Shown here: in pieces, positions 1 through 7,614 of the stretch
Layout of the letters: each line of letters starts with the position of its first letter
How positions within the stretch are numbered: position 1 is the first letter of the stretch
Assembly: GCA_964626885.1 (NCBI GenBank)
Contig: CAZVJA010000051.1
Location: 1-28,449, forward strand
Direction: 5' to 3'
Source of the DNA: CAZVJA01 sp964626885
Lineage (GTDB): Bacteria > Planctomycetota > Planctomycetia > Planctomycetales > Planctomycetaceae
DNA: 28,449 nucleotides
Made by a program: the position numbers and the translations under genes
Notes under the pieces: model-generated
Databases searched by the model: none
What the model saw: only the letters and a program-made list of their open reading frames with translations
Told to the model about the DNA's origin: nothing

Positions 1-117
1 AGCGAGCCCCCGGAACGAGAAACGCGACCTGTGAATCCAGGCCGCGCTGTCCACTGGGAATTCCTATAACAGCACCGATTCCCCTCTTGCCCCAGCCATT
101 CCACGAGGTTCCCGATT

Positions 118-1032
118 ATGACCACCCATATCTACCGACGTGACTTTCTTGGCACGACAGCAGGCACACTCGCAGCCGTGTCTGTGATCGGCGCGAATTT
201 TGCACTTCCGCCATCTTTACCAGCCGCTGAGAAGAAGTCTGGCCGAAAGCTTCGCAAGGCGGTGAAGTTCGGCATGATCCGCATCGACGGTTCGATCGAG
301 GATAAGTTCAACCTCATCAAGTCGCTCGGTTTCGAGGGGGTCGAATTCAACAGCCCCGATTCCAGCATCGATAAAACGGAAGCGCTCCGCGCTCAAGAGA
401 AAACCGGCATCATGATCCACGGGGTGATTGACTCCGTTCACTGGGGAACGCGCCTCTCTGATCCCGACGCGAAGGTCCGTGCGAAAGGAGTCGAAGCACT
501 CCGCACGGCTCTGAATGATGCCAAATATTACGGTGCCACGACGGTGCTCCTCGTCCCCGGTAAGGTGACGAATCCCGAAACGGAGAATTACGACCAGGTC
601 TATTCCCGTTCGCAGGAAGAGATCCGCAAAGTTATTCCGCAGGCGGAGGATCTCGGCGTGAAGATCGCCATCGAGGTGGTCTGGAACGATTTCATCACCA
701 AGCCGGAGCAACTGGTGCAGTATGTGGATGATTTCAAGAACCCGATCGTCGGTGCATACTTTGATGTGAGCAACATGTTAAAGTACCGCCGGCCCGCCGC
801 CGAATGGATTCGGCTCCTCGGCAAACGGATGCTGAAGTTCGACTTCAAAGGGTACAGCCACGAAAAGCAGTGGGTGGCGATCGGTGAAGGGGACGAAAAC
901 TGGCCGGAGGTGTTGAAGGCCCTCGACGAGATCGGCTACGACGGCTGGGCGACGTCGGAAGTCGCCGGCGGCGGAGAAAAAGAACTCCGCGACATCGCCG
1001 AGCGGATGAACCGCGTGCTGGGGATATCGTAA
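118..1032 (+). CDS. Tat-exported sugar phosphate isomerase/epimerase (AP endonuclease 2-like TIM barrel)
   Basis: A 304-residue protein. The N-terminus has a twin-arginine signal (RRDFLG at residues 7-12) followed by an Ala-rich hydrophobic stretch to about residue 36, so export through Tat is likely. The rest matches the xylose isomerase-like TIM-barrel family: a strand with GFEGVEFNSP near residue 71, then KIAIEV (E186), GAYFDVSN (D216), KFDFKGY and TSEV (E281). E186, D216 and E281 are plausible divalent-metal ligands of this fold. The family isomerises or epimerises sugars or inositol-like polyols, and planctomycetes carry many exported members; the substrate cannot be read from sequence. 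The ATG at 118 has a GAGG-like site about ten bases upstream. The first 117 bases of the window hold no gene. The stop lies only three bases before the 3' end of the convergent tRNA. Confidence 0.9.
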   Translation: MTTHIYRRDFLGTTAGTLAAVSVIGANFALPPSLPAAEKKSGRKLRKAVKFGMIRIDGSIEDKFNLIKSLGFEGVEFNSPDSSIDKTEALRAQEKTGIMIHGVIDSVHWGTRLSDPDAKVRAKGVEALRTALNDAKYYGATTVLLVPGKVTNPETENYDQVYSRSQEEIRKVIPQAEDLGVKIAIEVVWNDFITKPEQLVQYVDDFKNPIVGAYFDVSNMLKYRRPAAEWIRLLGKRMLKFDFKGYSHEKQWVAIGEGDENWPEVLKALDEIGYDGWATSEVAGGGEKELRDIAERMNRVLGIS

Positions 1033-1035
1033 AAA

Positions 1036-1108
1036 TGGAGGATAGGGGACTCGAACCCCTGACCTTCTGGCTGCCAGCCAGACGCTCTCCCAACTGAGCT
1101 AATCCCCC
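1036..1108 (-). tRNA. tRNA-Ala (anticodon GGC)
   Basis: The minus strand folds into a full cloverleaf of 73 nt. Acceptor GGGGGAT pairs with ATCCTCC (one G-U). The D arm is GCTC-AGTTGGGA-GAGC. The anticodon stem TCTGG/CCAGA carries loop CTGGCAG, giving anticodon GGC, which reads the Ala codon GCC. The T arm is AGGGG-TTCGAGT-CCCCT. The discriminator base is A. CCA is not encoded; the gene is followed directly by five T residues on its own strand, which can serve as a transcription stop. It converges with the sugar isomerase gene. Confidence 0.95.
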
Positions 1109-1124
1109 GGTGGTTGTTGCTCGA

Positions 1125-1142
1125 CTGTCCGATTATGGACAG
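1125..1142 (-). promoter_or_regulatory. dyad with -10-like hexamer upstream of tRNA-Ala
   Basis: CTGTCC (1125-1130) and GGACAG (1137-1142) form a perfect inverted repeat around six bases. On the minus strand its centre reads CATAAT (1137-1132), a fair -10 element about 24 nt upstream of the tRNA 5' end. No convincing -35 element was found. The rest of 1109-1400 holds nothing I can support as a gene. Confidence 0.25.
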
Positions 1143-1400
1143 CCAGCCAAGCCGGTGCGTTCGGATATGTTTATCGATTCAGGGAAAAGAAATCTGATTC
1201 GATTTGCTCGAACCGAACGGACGGGGGTCAAAGTAGCATTGTCGCCAAAAGGTGTCAAGGAGCGGTGCTTACGTGCGAAATCGATTCGCGAATGGCTGGG
1301 CCAAACTCCGTCGGCGGAGCTTACCAGTGGAATTCGCCGGCTGACCGATTCAGCCGGGTCCAGCCAATCTTGGACTCGTAAGTCCGTGCATTGAACAGCA

Positions 1401-4400
1401 TCATTCGCCGGGTTGTGTAGCCGGTTCGTTGCTGAATTTTTCGAGCGCGAGTTGCTTGAGTCCCTTGAGGTCGAGCTTACCGGTGCCAAGCAGCGGAATT
1501 GCTTCCACTTCGACGAAACTGTCTCGTGACGGCAGCCAGAGATTCGGCAGTCCGCTCGCTGCCATCTCCTTGAGAACATCCTCAAGCGGTTTGTGCAGAG
1601 GCTTGTGAACGACAATCAGCCGCTCTCCCTTGTCATCATCGGGAACGGATGTGACCGCGACACGGATCTCGCCTTCCTCGTCGTGCGGATCTTCCACGAT
1701 TCTTGAAAGAATCTCTTCCACGCGCAGATGCGGGACCATTTCGCCACCGATTTTCGAGAACCGGCTCTGCCGTCCGGTGATTTGAATAAACCCGTCGTCA
1801 TCGATCTTGGCAATGTCGCCTGTGTTGTACCAGCCGTCCCGAATGACCTCGGCGGTCTTGTCAGGCCGGTTGAGGTAGCCCTGCATGACGTTGGGGCCTT
1901 TGATCAATAGCAACCCCTCGGTGTTGAGTCCCAGATCGGCTCGGGATTCCGGATCAACGACCTTGGCGCTGACGTTGGGGACCGGTCGGCCGACGGTGCC
2001 GTTCCGCGTGCCGTCGTGAATTCCTCCCGTCGAACGATGCGCGGGAATGTTGCAGGCAGCCAGCGGAGAAAGTTCGGTCGTGCCGTAGCCCTCCGTGGGC
2101 CAAACACCGAACTTATCCTCGAACTCCTTTGCCAGATCAAGCGGCATTTTCTCGGCGCCAAGGATGACGGTATCGACCGTCGCGAACTGCTCTTTATCGC
2201 AGCGCTTGAGGTATCGTCGAAGGAATGTCGGCGTAGCGGCGATGATCGTCACCTTGTGCTGCTGGCAGAGTTTGCCGACCTGCCGTGCTTCCGCCGGATT
2301 GAAATGGTAGATGGTTTTTGGGTCGATGCTCAGCGTCAACCACAACGGAAACGTGAATCCGAACGAGTGAAAGAACGGCAGGATGCCAAGCAGCACGTCG
2401 GTTTTCTTGAAGTGTAGTATCTGGTTGGCCGCCTCGATGTTGCTCGCGATATTGTAGTACGACAGCATGACCCCCTTCGGCTCGCCGGTTGAGCCCGATG
2501 TAAAGATGACCGTCATCAGGTCGTCCGGCTTAACGGACGTTAGGCCATGCAGCCGTTCCAGAATGAAGGATGGGGCCAAATAGGTTTGGGCCAACGCCGC
2601 CGCTTTGTCGAGCGGAGTAATTTTTTCTTTCAAATCCTCGAGATAAACGAGTTCCGCATCGAGATCGTAGGGGCGTTTTTCGAGAAATCGCCGGCTCGTG
2701 AGGACATGCCGGATGCCGCTTTCCTTAATGCAGAAGTTAACGTCCTTTTCAGAGAGTGTGTAATTGAGATTGACCGCCACGCGCTGCATCAGTGTCACGG
2801 CGCCATTAGCGATTACCGCACCGGCCGCGGGTGGGAGCAGAATTCCGATCATTTTCTCGTCGGGCTTGATGACTTCGCGCGTCAAAAGCCGCTTGAACGC
2901 CAAGCAACCGGTCAGCAGTTTGCCCCCCGTCAAATCGGCTCCCGCCGAATCGGCAACCTTGGACCGGAATAGACTCTTACGAAGTTGCCGGATCATCTGC
3001 CGCGGCGGCAGAAGTTGACTCCCTTTGCGCTCGTCCACGGACTCGACTCCCAATTGCTGGACTGCTTCACGGACCTGGTTGACGTTATCGGGATCGGCGA
3101 GAGGTTTGCCGAAACTGATTGATACAGGATAGGGCCAGCGGCGCGGCCATTTCCAGAAAAACCGTCCCTCGCTGTAGCTGAAAATACTCCCCCATAATCC
3201 ATCGAGGTACACTGGAATGACCGGTGCGCCTGTTCCTTGGACAATTCGCAGCATTCCACGTTGAAAAGGCTGCAATTGCCCGGTGCGAGTGATTTGTCCC
3301 TCCGCGAAGATGCAAACCAGTTCGCCGTTCTCAATGGCCTCGCGGGCCGTCGAGAGGGAACGCAGCAATCCTTTGGGCCCGTCGGTACTCTTGATGGGGA
3401 TCACGCCGAAGAGCGTTGCGATGCGGCGAATCCACCAACCGCTGACATAATCGGCGTAGGCCAGCATGCGAATCGGCCGCGACGACGTCAGCAGAAGCAG
3501 GATACCGTCGAGCCAGGAGACATGGTTCGCCACGAGCAGTGCTCCGCCGGTTGCGGGAAGGTTTTCACGTCCCCGAACGCGGACGCGGTAAAAGGTGGCG
3601 CTCGCCAGCCAGACGACGAAACGGATCGTCGCGTCCGGTAGTAGGCTCAGCACGTAGATCACCACCGGAATCGTCCCCAGACCGGCGATCAGGAAAATGG
3701 TGCTGGCCTTCAGATGCAACTGGTCGCTTAACAGCCAGAACAAACCCGCAGCCAGCAGCATCAGCGAGAACGTAACGAAGTTATTCGCGGCCAGAATGAT
3801 TCCGCGCGTCTGAGAGTCGCTACGATGCTGCAGAAACGATTCCAGCGGGACGTTGAATAGCCCGGCGCTGATCCCCAGGGTGAAGAGCCAGACACATGAC
3901 CAGATGTACGCGTGCCGTGCCGAGGCGATAACGGCCGGATCGATGTTGTCTCCGGTGAGATACAAGAGCAGGACGCTGATAGCGACGCCGATAGCGCCGA
4001 GTGGAACCAGCCCCAACTCCACACGCCCTCGTGACCAGATACCGGCCAGCACACTTCCCAGCGCGACGCCGATCACCAGTACTCCAAGCAGCGGGCCGAT
4101 ATCCTTCTGCTGCAACTGCAACTCGTGATTGCCGAACGTGTCAATGTTCATGTTCGCGAGCGACGCGAGAAACCAGAAGAACGCGATTCCCAGACTGGTC
4201 CGCAAGAGGGCACGGTTTGCCGTCAGCAGACGAAGACTGTGCCAGGTTTCGACAACGGGATTCGGCGGCATCGCTCGGTTGGGATCGGCCGCCGGCAGGT
4301 GTTCGATAATCAAGCTGGTCAGCAATCCGACAATTGCCACTCCGAGCAAGGATGCCGCGGCAGGGGTGAGCGCGCTCAACGTGACCCCGTCCGTCGTGGC

Positions 4401-4997
4401 ATTGGGAATGGTTGCCGCCAGCAGATTACCGGCGACTGTTCCTCCGGCGGAGGCAATCACGGTTGTCAGCCCCATCCAGCCGTTGGCGTGCGAAATGCGA
4501 TCTCCCGGAACAAGCTCGGGAATGCTGCCGAACTTCGAAGGAGAAAACAAAGCGCTGTGTCCTCCCATGAGAAACACAATGACGAATAACGACGTCAGGC
4601 TTCCCGATATGATGGCTGTTACACCCAGAAACATGAGCACGATTTCCGCCACTTTGCAGGCAACGATCACCGTTCGCTTGCTGAAACGGTCTGCGAGATA
4701 CCCCGCCGGCGCCGCCAGCAGGATGTAGGGGAGCGTGAAGCAGAACAGGCCGAGAGAGAGAGCCTGCGCATCGCCGAGGACCGGCTTGGCGAATGGCACG
4801 GCAAGCCAGCGGAACATGTTATCGTTGAATGCGCTGAGAAACTGAGTCAACAGCAGCCCGACAAAGCTGCGCGTAAGGAGTTTCCCTCGGAGTTGTTGCG
4901 GAGTATCCTGCTCCGGCTCGCCCATCGTGACGCGCTCCAAACGGCGATTCGTTTCCGGCGCCTCCATGGCGGCGGAACGGGGAATTTTCATGTGCAT
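1401..4997 (-). CDS. aas: LplT-PlsC-Aas fusion: MFS lysophospholipid transporter + acyltransferase + acyl-ACP/CoA synthetase
   Basis: A 1198-residue, three-part protein. Residues about 40-450 form a 12-helix MFS domain of the LplT type (TQFLSAFNDN near 51; LADRFSKR near 101). Residues about 470-650 are a PlsC/LPLAT acyltransferase, with the HX4D motif NHVSWLD at 491-497 and FAEGQITRTG at 564-573. Residues about 690-1198 are an AMP-forming acyl ligase: phosphate loop TSGSTGEPKG at 833-842, YGTTE at 971-975, TGD at 1059-1061 and the C-terminal catalytic lysine in GTGK (K1174). In enterobacteria LplT flips lysophospholipid inward and Aas (PlsC plus ligase) re-acylates it; here all steps are one inner-membrane polypeptide, an arrangement known in several Gram-negative groups. 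The start is uncertain: ATG codons at 4997, 4991 and 4925 are possible and none has a strong ribosome site. A vWA gene lies 146 bp upstream on the same strand. Confidence 0.93.
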   Translation of the reverse strand: MHMKIPRSAAMEAPETNRRLERVTMGEPEQDTPQQLRGKLLTRSFVGLLLTQFLSAFNDNMFRWLAVPFAKPVLGDAQALSLGLFCFTLPYILLAAPAGYLADRFSKRTVIVACKVAEIVLMFLGVTAIISGSLTSLFVIVFLMGGHSALFSPSKFGSIPELVPGDRISHANGWMGLTTVIASAGGTVAGNLLAATIPNATTDGVTLSALTPAAASLLGVAIVGLLTSLIIEHLPAADPNRAMPPNPVVETWHSLRLLTANRALLRTSLGIAFFWFLASLANMNIDTFGNHELQLQQKDIGPLLGVLVIGVALGSVLAGIWSRGRVELGLVPLGAIGVAISVLLLYLTGDNIDPAVIASARHAYIWSCVWLFTLGISAGLFNVPLESFLQHRSDSQTRGIILAANNFVTFSLMLLAAGLFWLLSDQLHLKASTIFLIAGLGTIPVVIYVLSLLPDATIRFVVWLASATFYRVRVRGRENLPATGGALLVANHVSWLDGILLLLTSSRPIRMLAYADYVSGWWIRRIATLFGVIPIKSTDGPKGLLRSLSTAREAIENGELVCIFAEGQITRTGQLQPFQRGMLRIVQGTGAPVIPVYLDGLWGSIFSYSEGRFFWKWPRRWPYPVSISFGKPLADPDNVNQVREAVQQLGVESVDERKGSQLLPPRQMIRQLRKSLFRSKVADSAGADLTGGKLLTGCLAFKRLLTREVIKPDEKMIGILLPPAAGAVIANGAVTLMQRVAVNLNYTLSEKDVNFCIKESGIRHVLTSRRFLEKRPYDLDAELVYLEDLKEKITPLDKAAALAQTYLAPSFILERLHGLTSVKPDDLMTVIFTSGSTGEPKGVMLSYYNIASNIEAANQILHFKKTDVLLGILPFFHSFGFTFPLWLTLSIDPKTIYHFNPAEARQVGKLCQQHKVTIIAATPTFLRRYLKRCDKEQFATVDTVILGAEKMPLDLAKEFEDKFGVWPTEGYGTTELSPLAACNIPAHRSTGGIHDGTRNGTVGRPVPNVSAKVVDPESRADLGLNTEGLLLIKGPNVMQGYLNRPDKTAEVIRDGWYNTGDIAKIDDDGFIQITGRQSRFSKIGGEMVPHLRVEEILSRIVEDPHDEEGEIRVAVTSVPDDDKGERLIVVHKPLHKPLEDVLKEMAASGLPNLWLPSRDSFVEVEAIPLLGTGKLDLKGLKQLALEKFSNEPATQPGE

Positions 4998-5047
4998 GCC
5001 ATTTCAGGCGGAATTCCACCCGAAATATCACGCGGAAATTGTGCTGT

Positions 5048-5091
5048 CGAATTGCTAATTCGGGAAATGGCAATTCGTTACATCGAATGCC
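5048..5091 (-). promoter_or_regulatory. two adjacent inverted repeats in the leader of the LplT-PlsC-Aas gene
   Basis: CGAATT (5048-5053) and AATTCG (5057-5062) form a perfect dyad around GCT. Next to it, GGCAATTCG (5069-5077) pairs with CGAATGCC (5084-5091) with one bulged base. Both carry the same CGAATT/AATTCG core. They lie in the 146-bp gap between the vWA stop and the fusion-gene start. They may be operators for the fusion gene or a processing or termination signal behind the vWA gene; no T-tract follows, so a classic terminator is unlikely. Confidence 0.35.
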
Positions 5092-5143
5092 AAGGGGTCA
5101 TCCACGGTAGCCTTCCGGATTACTGAACGTTCCGAAAGAAAGC

Positions 5144-6163
5144 TTATGGCACAAAAGTGTACTGTCCACCGTTGTGTTCCGCCACCGCTTTGAGGGTCTT
5201 CTCCGCATTGGGATTTGCCAGGGAGAAGGTATGGATGGGCACGTTGCGCTGCACGAGCGATTCCAGGTCGTGCGAAATCTCCGGTTGGAACTCGCCGTCG
5301 GTGAGGAAGTAAATCGCATCCGGCTTCATGTTCAGAGCCATCCGCAGTGCCGGTCGCGGATCGGTATTGCCGTCCGCCGGCACCGCTGCCAGCCATTCGA
5401 AGGACTTTGCGCGGGCGTCGGAACCAACCGGCAGATAGGACTCGGTCGGCATCGGAAGCAGCCCGTCGTTGAAAAAGATGATGTAGAATTCCGCCTCCGC
5501 GTTCATTTGCGTGATGGACCGCCCGATCTCAATCTTGACCCGATTGAACCGCGTCTTGTACTCACCGGGGTAGGGATAATTCATGCTCCGCGAGCGGTCG
5601 ACAACAAACACGAATCGCTTGCCTTCCGCTTTCGTGTCAAAGAACTGCCCTTGGCCGAAACCATTGCCGGTTCCATTGCCTGCACCCCCTCCGTTTCCAG
5701 TGCCTAATTTACTCGATTTTCCCGAATGGACCGGACCGACGACACGAGCGAGATCATTTTGCTTTGCTAACTCAGCAATCCACGACGAGATCTCCGGCAA
5801 TTCGCGCAACGGCTCCGTCGGGTTGACTGGTGTGTTCGAGTCCTCTACCGCGATTGCGGCTGCAGCTGAATCGCTCCCTCCGGGAATCCGGTCTGCCTGA
5901 ATCACAGGGACTTCCACGGTCGGTTCGAAACTTGTGAGTTCGGTTTTGAGTTCACCGGAACTCCATTCGCTCTCGATCGTTTTTCGGCCGGTATCGAGAG
6001 GCTGCGGCTCCACGGGAACGAGACTGGTGGCAACGATCGCGGAGAGGTGGACCACCGTCGAAACCGCGAGTGCGGCGTACCATCCCCGTTCCACCCAAAT
6101 GGCAGCACCGACAGAGGACTCGACGGGTACTTCTCGCGACACAGATTCGTCTCGACGATTCAA
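5144..6163 (-). CDS. membrane-anchored von Willebrand factor A domain protein
   Basis: A 339-residue protein. One hydrophobic helix at about 26-48 is flanked by a short cytoplasmic N-terminus. A long Pro/Ser/Thr-rich stalk and a Gly/Asn-rich linker (about 154-172) lead to a vWA domain (about 180-339). The metal-ion-dependent adhesion site is intact: D189-R-S191-R-S193, T267 and D289 (FLTDGEF). The domain is likely exposed to the periplasm and binds protein partners through Mg2+; the partner is unknown. The reading frame opens with TTG at 6163, four codons after an in-frame stop, and has no good ribosome site, so a GTG at 6142 is an alternative start. It lies upstream of the LplT-PlsC-Aas gene on the same strand, but joint transcription is not shown. 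Confidence 0.8.
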   Translation of the reverse strand: MNRRDESVSREVPVESSVGAAIWVERGWYAALAVSTVVHLSAIVATSLVPVEPQPLDTGRKTIESEWSSGELKTELTSFEPTVEVPVIQADRIPGGSDSAAAAIAVEDSNTPVNPTEPLRELPEISSWIAELAKQNDLARVVGPVHSGKSSKLGTGNGGGAGNGTGNGFGQGQFFDTKAEGKRFVFVVDRSRSMNYPYPGEYKTRFNRVKIEIGRSITQMNAEAEFYIIFFNDGLLPMPTESYLPVGSDARAKSFEWLAAVPADGNTDPRPALRMALNMKPDAIYFLTDGEFQPEISHDLESLVQRNVPIHTFSLANPNAEKTLKAVAEHNGGQYTFVP

Positions 6164-6533
6164 AACGCGTGCTTAGAACTCAACTACAATCCATCGATTC
6201 GGGGCAGCCGACGTTCATTTCGGTGGCTGGCAAACCTTCGGAAAACTGCTCCCAAACTTTCTATCCTTCCACCATCCAGCCTATCAGATGGAGAGGGTGA
6301 GAGCAAAAAGCTGTGCCACCGTGCCTTCGAGAAATCGGATCGAGCAGAGGGCTGAAAAACGCGATCTTGGGGCAATTTGCGGGGGAATCGAGCGAAACGG
6401 CTCGGCGGAGCCCGGCTGTACCGGTTATGATGGGGGGGAAAGCACGGTTCCTTTGAAGAGAGGACGGGCTCCCGTCGATGCGTGCTTTGACGCAGGCCGA
6501 CGGGGGCCGCTCGAACCGTGGAGTGCATCGCTC
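6164..6533. other. divergent intergenic region, no gene seen
   Basis: This 370-bp stretch lies between the vWA gene (minus) and the DCC gene (plus) and should hold both promoters. The frame of the DCC gene stays open back to 6288, but that translation is rich in Arg, Cys and Gly and unlike any domain, so I treat it as non-coding. I saw no clear -10/-35 pair, repeat or RNA fold. Confidence 0.4.
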
Positions 6534-7031
6534 ATGTCGCACGAAACCGACTTCATTGCTGTTTCTCCTCAGAACCCTGGCGCTGATGCCGTGGCGGGCA
6601 ATTCTCGGGACACAGGCCGGCACGACGGGCAGATTGGCGTTTACCCCATTGTCTTCTTCGACGGCGTATGTGGAATGTGCAATCGCTTTGTAGATTTTCT
6701 GCTGCCGCGCGATCACCGTGGAGTCTTCCTGTTCGCGCCATTGCAGGGAGAGACCGCACGCGAACGACTCGACGCAGCCGACGTCGAGAACATTTCCACC
6801 ATCGTCTTGATCGATGAGCAAGGGGTGTATCGGCGATCGACGGCGGTCGTCCGCATCCTTTGCCGGTTGGGCCTGGGATGGAAGATCACCGGTTTCCTCC
6901 TCGCGATGATTCCTCGTCCGTTGCGCGATCTGGGCTATCGATTGGTCGCGCGATATCGCTATGCGATCTTCGGAAAAAAAGAAACCTGCCGCATGCCGAC
7001 TTTGGAAGAACGAGCGAGGTTTCTTCCGTGA
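6534..7031 (+). CDS. DCC-family thiol-disulfide oxidoreductase-like protein (DUF393)
   Basis: A 165-residue protein with the defining DGxCxxC motif: D43-G-V-C46-G-M-C49, followed by LFAPLQGE and the STAVVRIL segment typical of the family. DCC proteins are small thioredoxin-like proteins presumed to handle disulfides; their substrates are mostly unknown. The ATG at 6534 is chosen because the domain begins near residue 36 from there and upstream residues look random; the ribosome site is weak. A small membrane-protein gene follows 81 bp downstream on the same strand. Confidence 0.82.
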   Translation: MSHETDFIAVSPQNPGADAVAGNSRDTGRHDGQIGVYPIVFFDGVCGMCNRFVDFLLPRDHRGVFLFAPLQGETARERLDAADVENISTIVLIDEQGVYRRSTAVVRILCRLGLGWKITGFLLAMIPRPLRDLGYRLVARYRYAIFGKKETCRMPTLEERARFLP

Positions 7032-7112
7032 ATCAAAAACACTTGATATTGAAGCCGTGGCGCACCGTTCAAAACAGCACGGCAAAAGGTAAGATAACCT
7101 GAGATACCCACT

Positions 7113-7490
7113 ATGATTGACAACCTGATAGGCATATTCGGAGCGACGGCAGTCTACGGGAAGAGTATGAACCAATCGCTTCCTGGTTGGTTGGAAGCAG
7201 GCTTGATTGGGCTCATGATCGGGGCCTACATCGGATTGATGCTTGCTCTTCGTTTTCGACGACCCGTGTCTCGGGCCGTGACGCGATTGCGTGCCCGCCG
7301 ATTGTTGCGGAGAGATCTCCGTGTTCACAGCGCTGTTTCGCGGGAGCATATTCTGCAAGACATCCATCGGCTGGAAAAAGACCTCAACAGGGTTGCCTCC
7401 ACGTCTGGGTTGGGGGAGTCGGATGCGTGGCGAACCGCCGTCTCGGATTACCAGGGGGAGATGGGGCGTCTTCGCAATCAGGTGGAATAA
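7113..7490 (+). CDS. small membrane protein of unknown function
   Basis: A 125-residue frame. One strong hydrophobic helix (about residues 28-46, GLIGLMIGAYIGLMLAL) is followed by an Arg-rich segment (about 48-72) and a heptad-like helical tail with LEKDLNRV. It would be a single-pass inner-membrane protein with a basic cytoplasmic tail. I do not recognise a family. The ATG at 7113 lacks a strong ribosome site; the ATG at 7168 would still include the helix. It sits between the DCC gene and the PQQ-propeller gene, all on the plus strand. It could be a chance frame, but the clean helix plus basic flank argues for a real gene. Confidence 0.55.
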   Translation: MIDNLIGIFGATAVYGKSMNQSLPGWLEAGLIGLMIGAYIGLMLALRFRRPVSRAVTRLRARRLLRRDLRVHSAVSREHILQDIHRLEKDLNRVASTSGLGESDAWRTAVSDYQGEMGRLRNQVE

Positions 7491-7601
7491 CGGATGTGGC
7501 GCTTGACGGGACGATGCAATCAGCGATGATTTGGGAAAATCCGCTCGGCCGGCGGATCGCCGGCCAGATATACAGCGCTGAGCACAACAGCAGTTCCCAG
7601 C

Positions 7602-7606
7602 AAGGA
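7602..7606 (+). promoter_or_regulatory. ribosome binding site that decides the PQQ-propeller start
   Basis: AAGGA at 7602-7606 overlaps a possible ATG at 7606 but stands eight bases before the ATG at 7615. The second ATG is therefore the better start. Confidence 0.5.
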
Positions 7607-7614
7607 TGTCCCCC

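Noticed and set aside
1110..1394. 94-codon plus-strand frame between the tRNA and the fusion gene
   Set aside because: It starts at the tRNA edge, has no ribosome site or recognisable motif, and a competing frame on the minus strand is equally open; likely chance.
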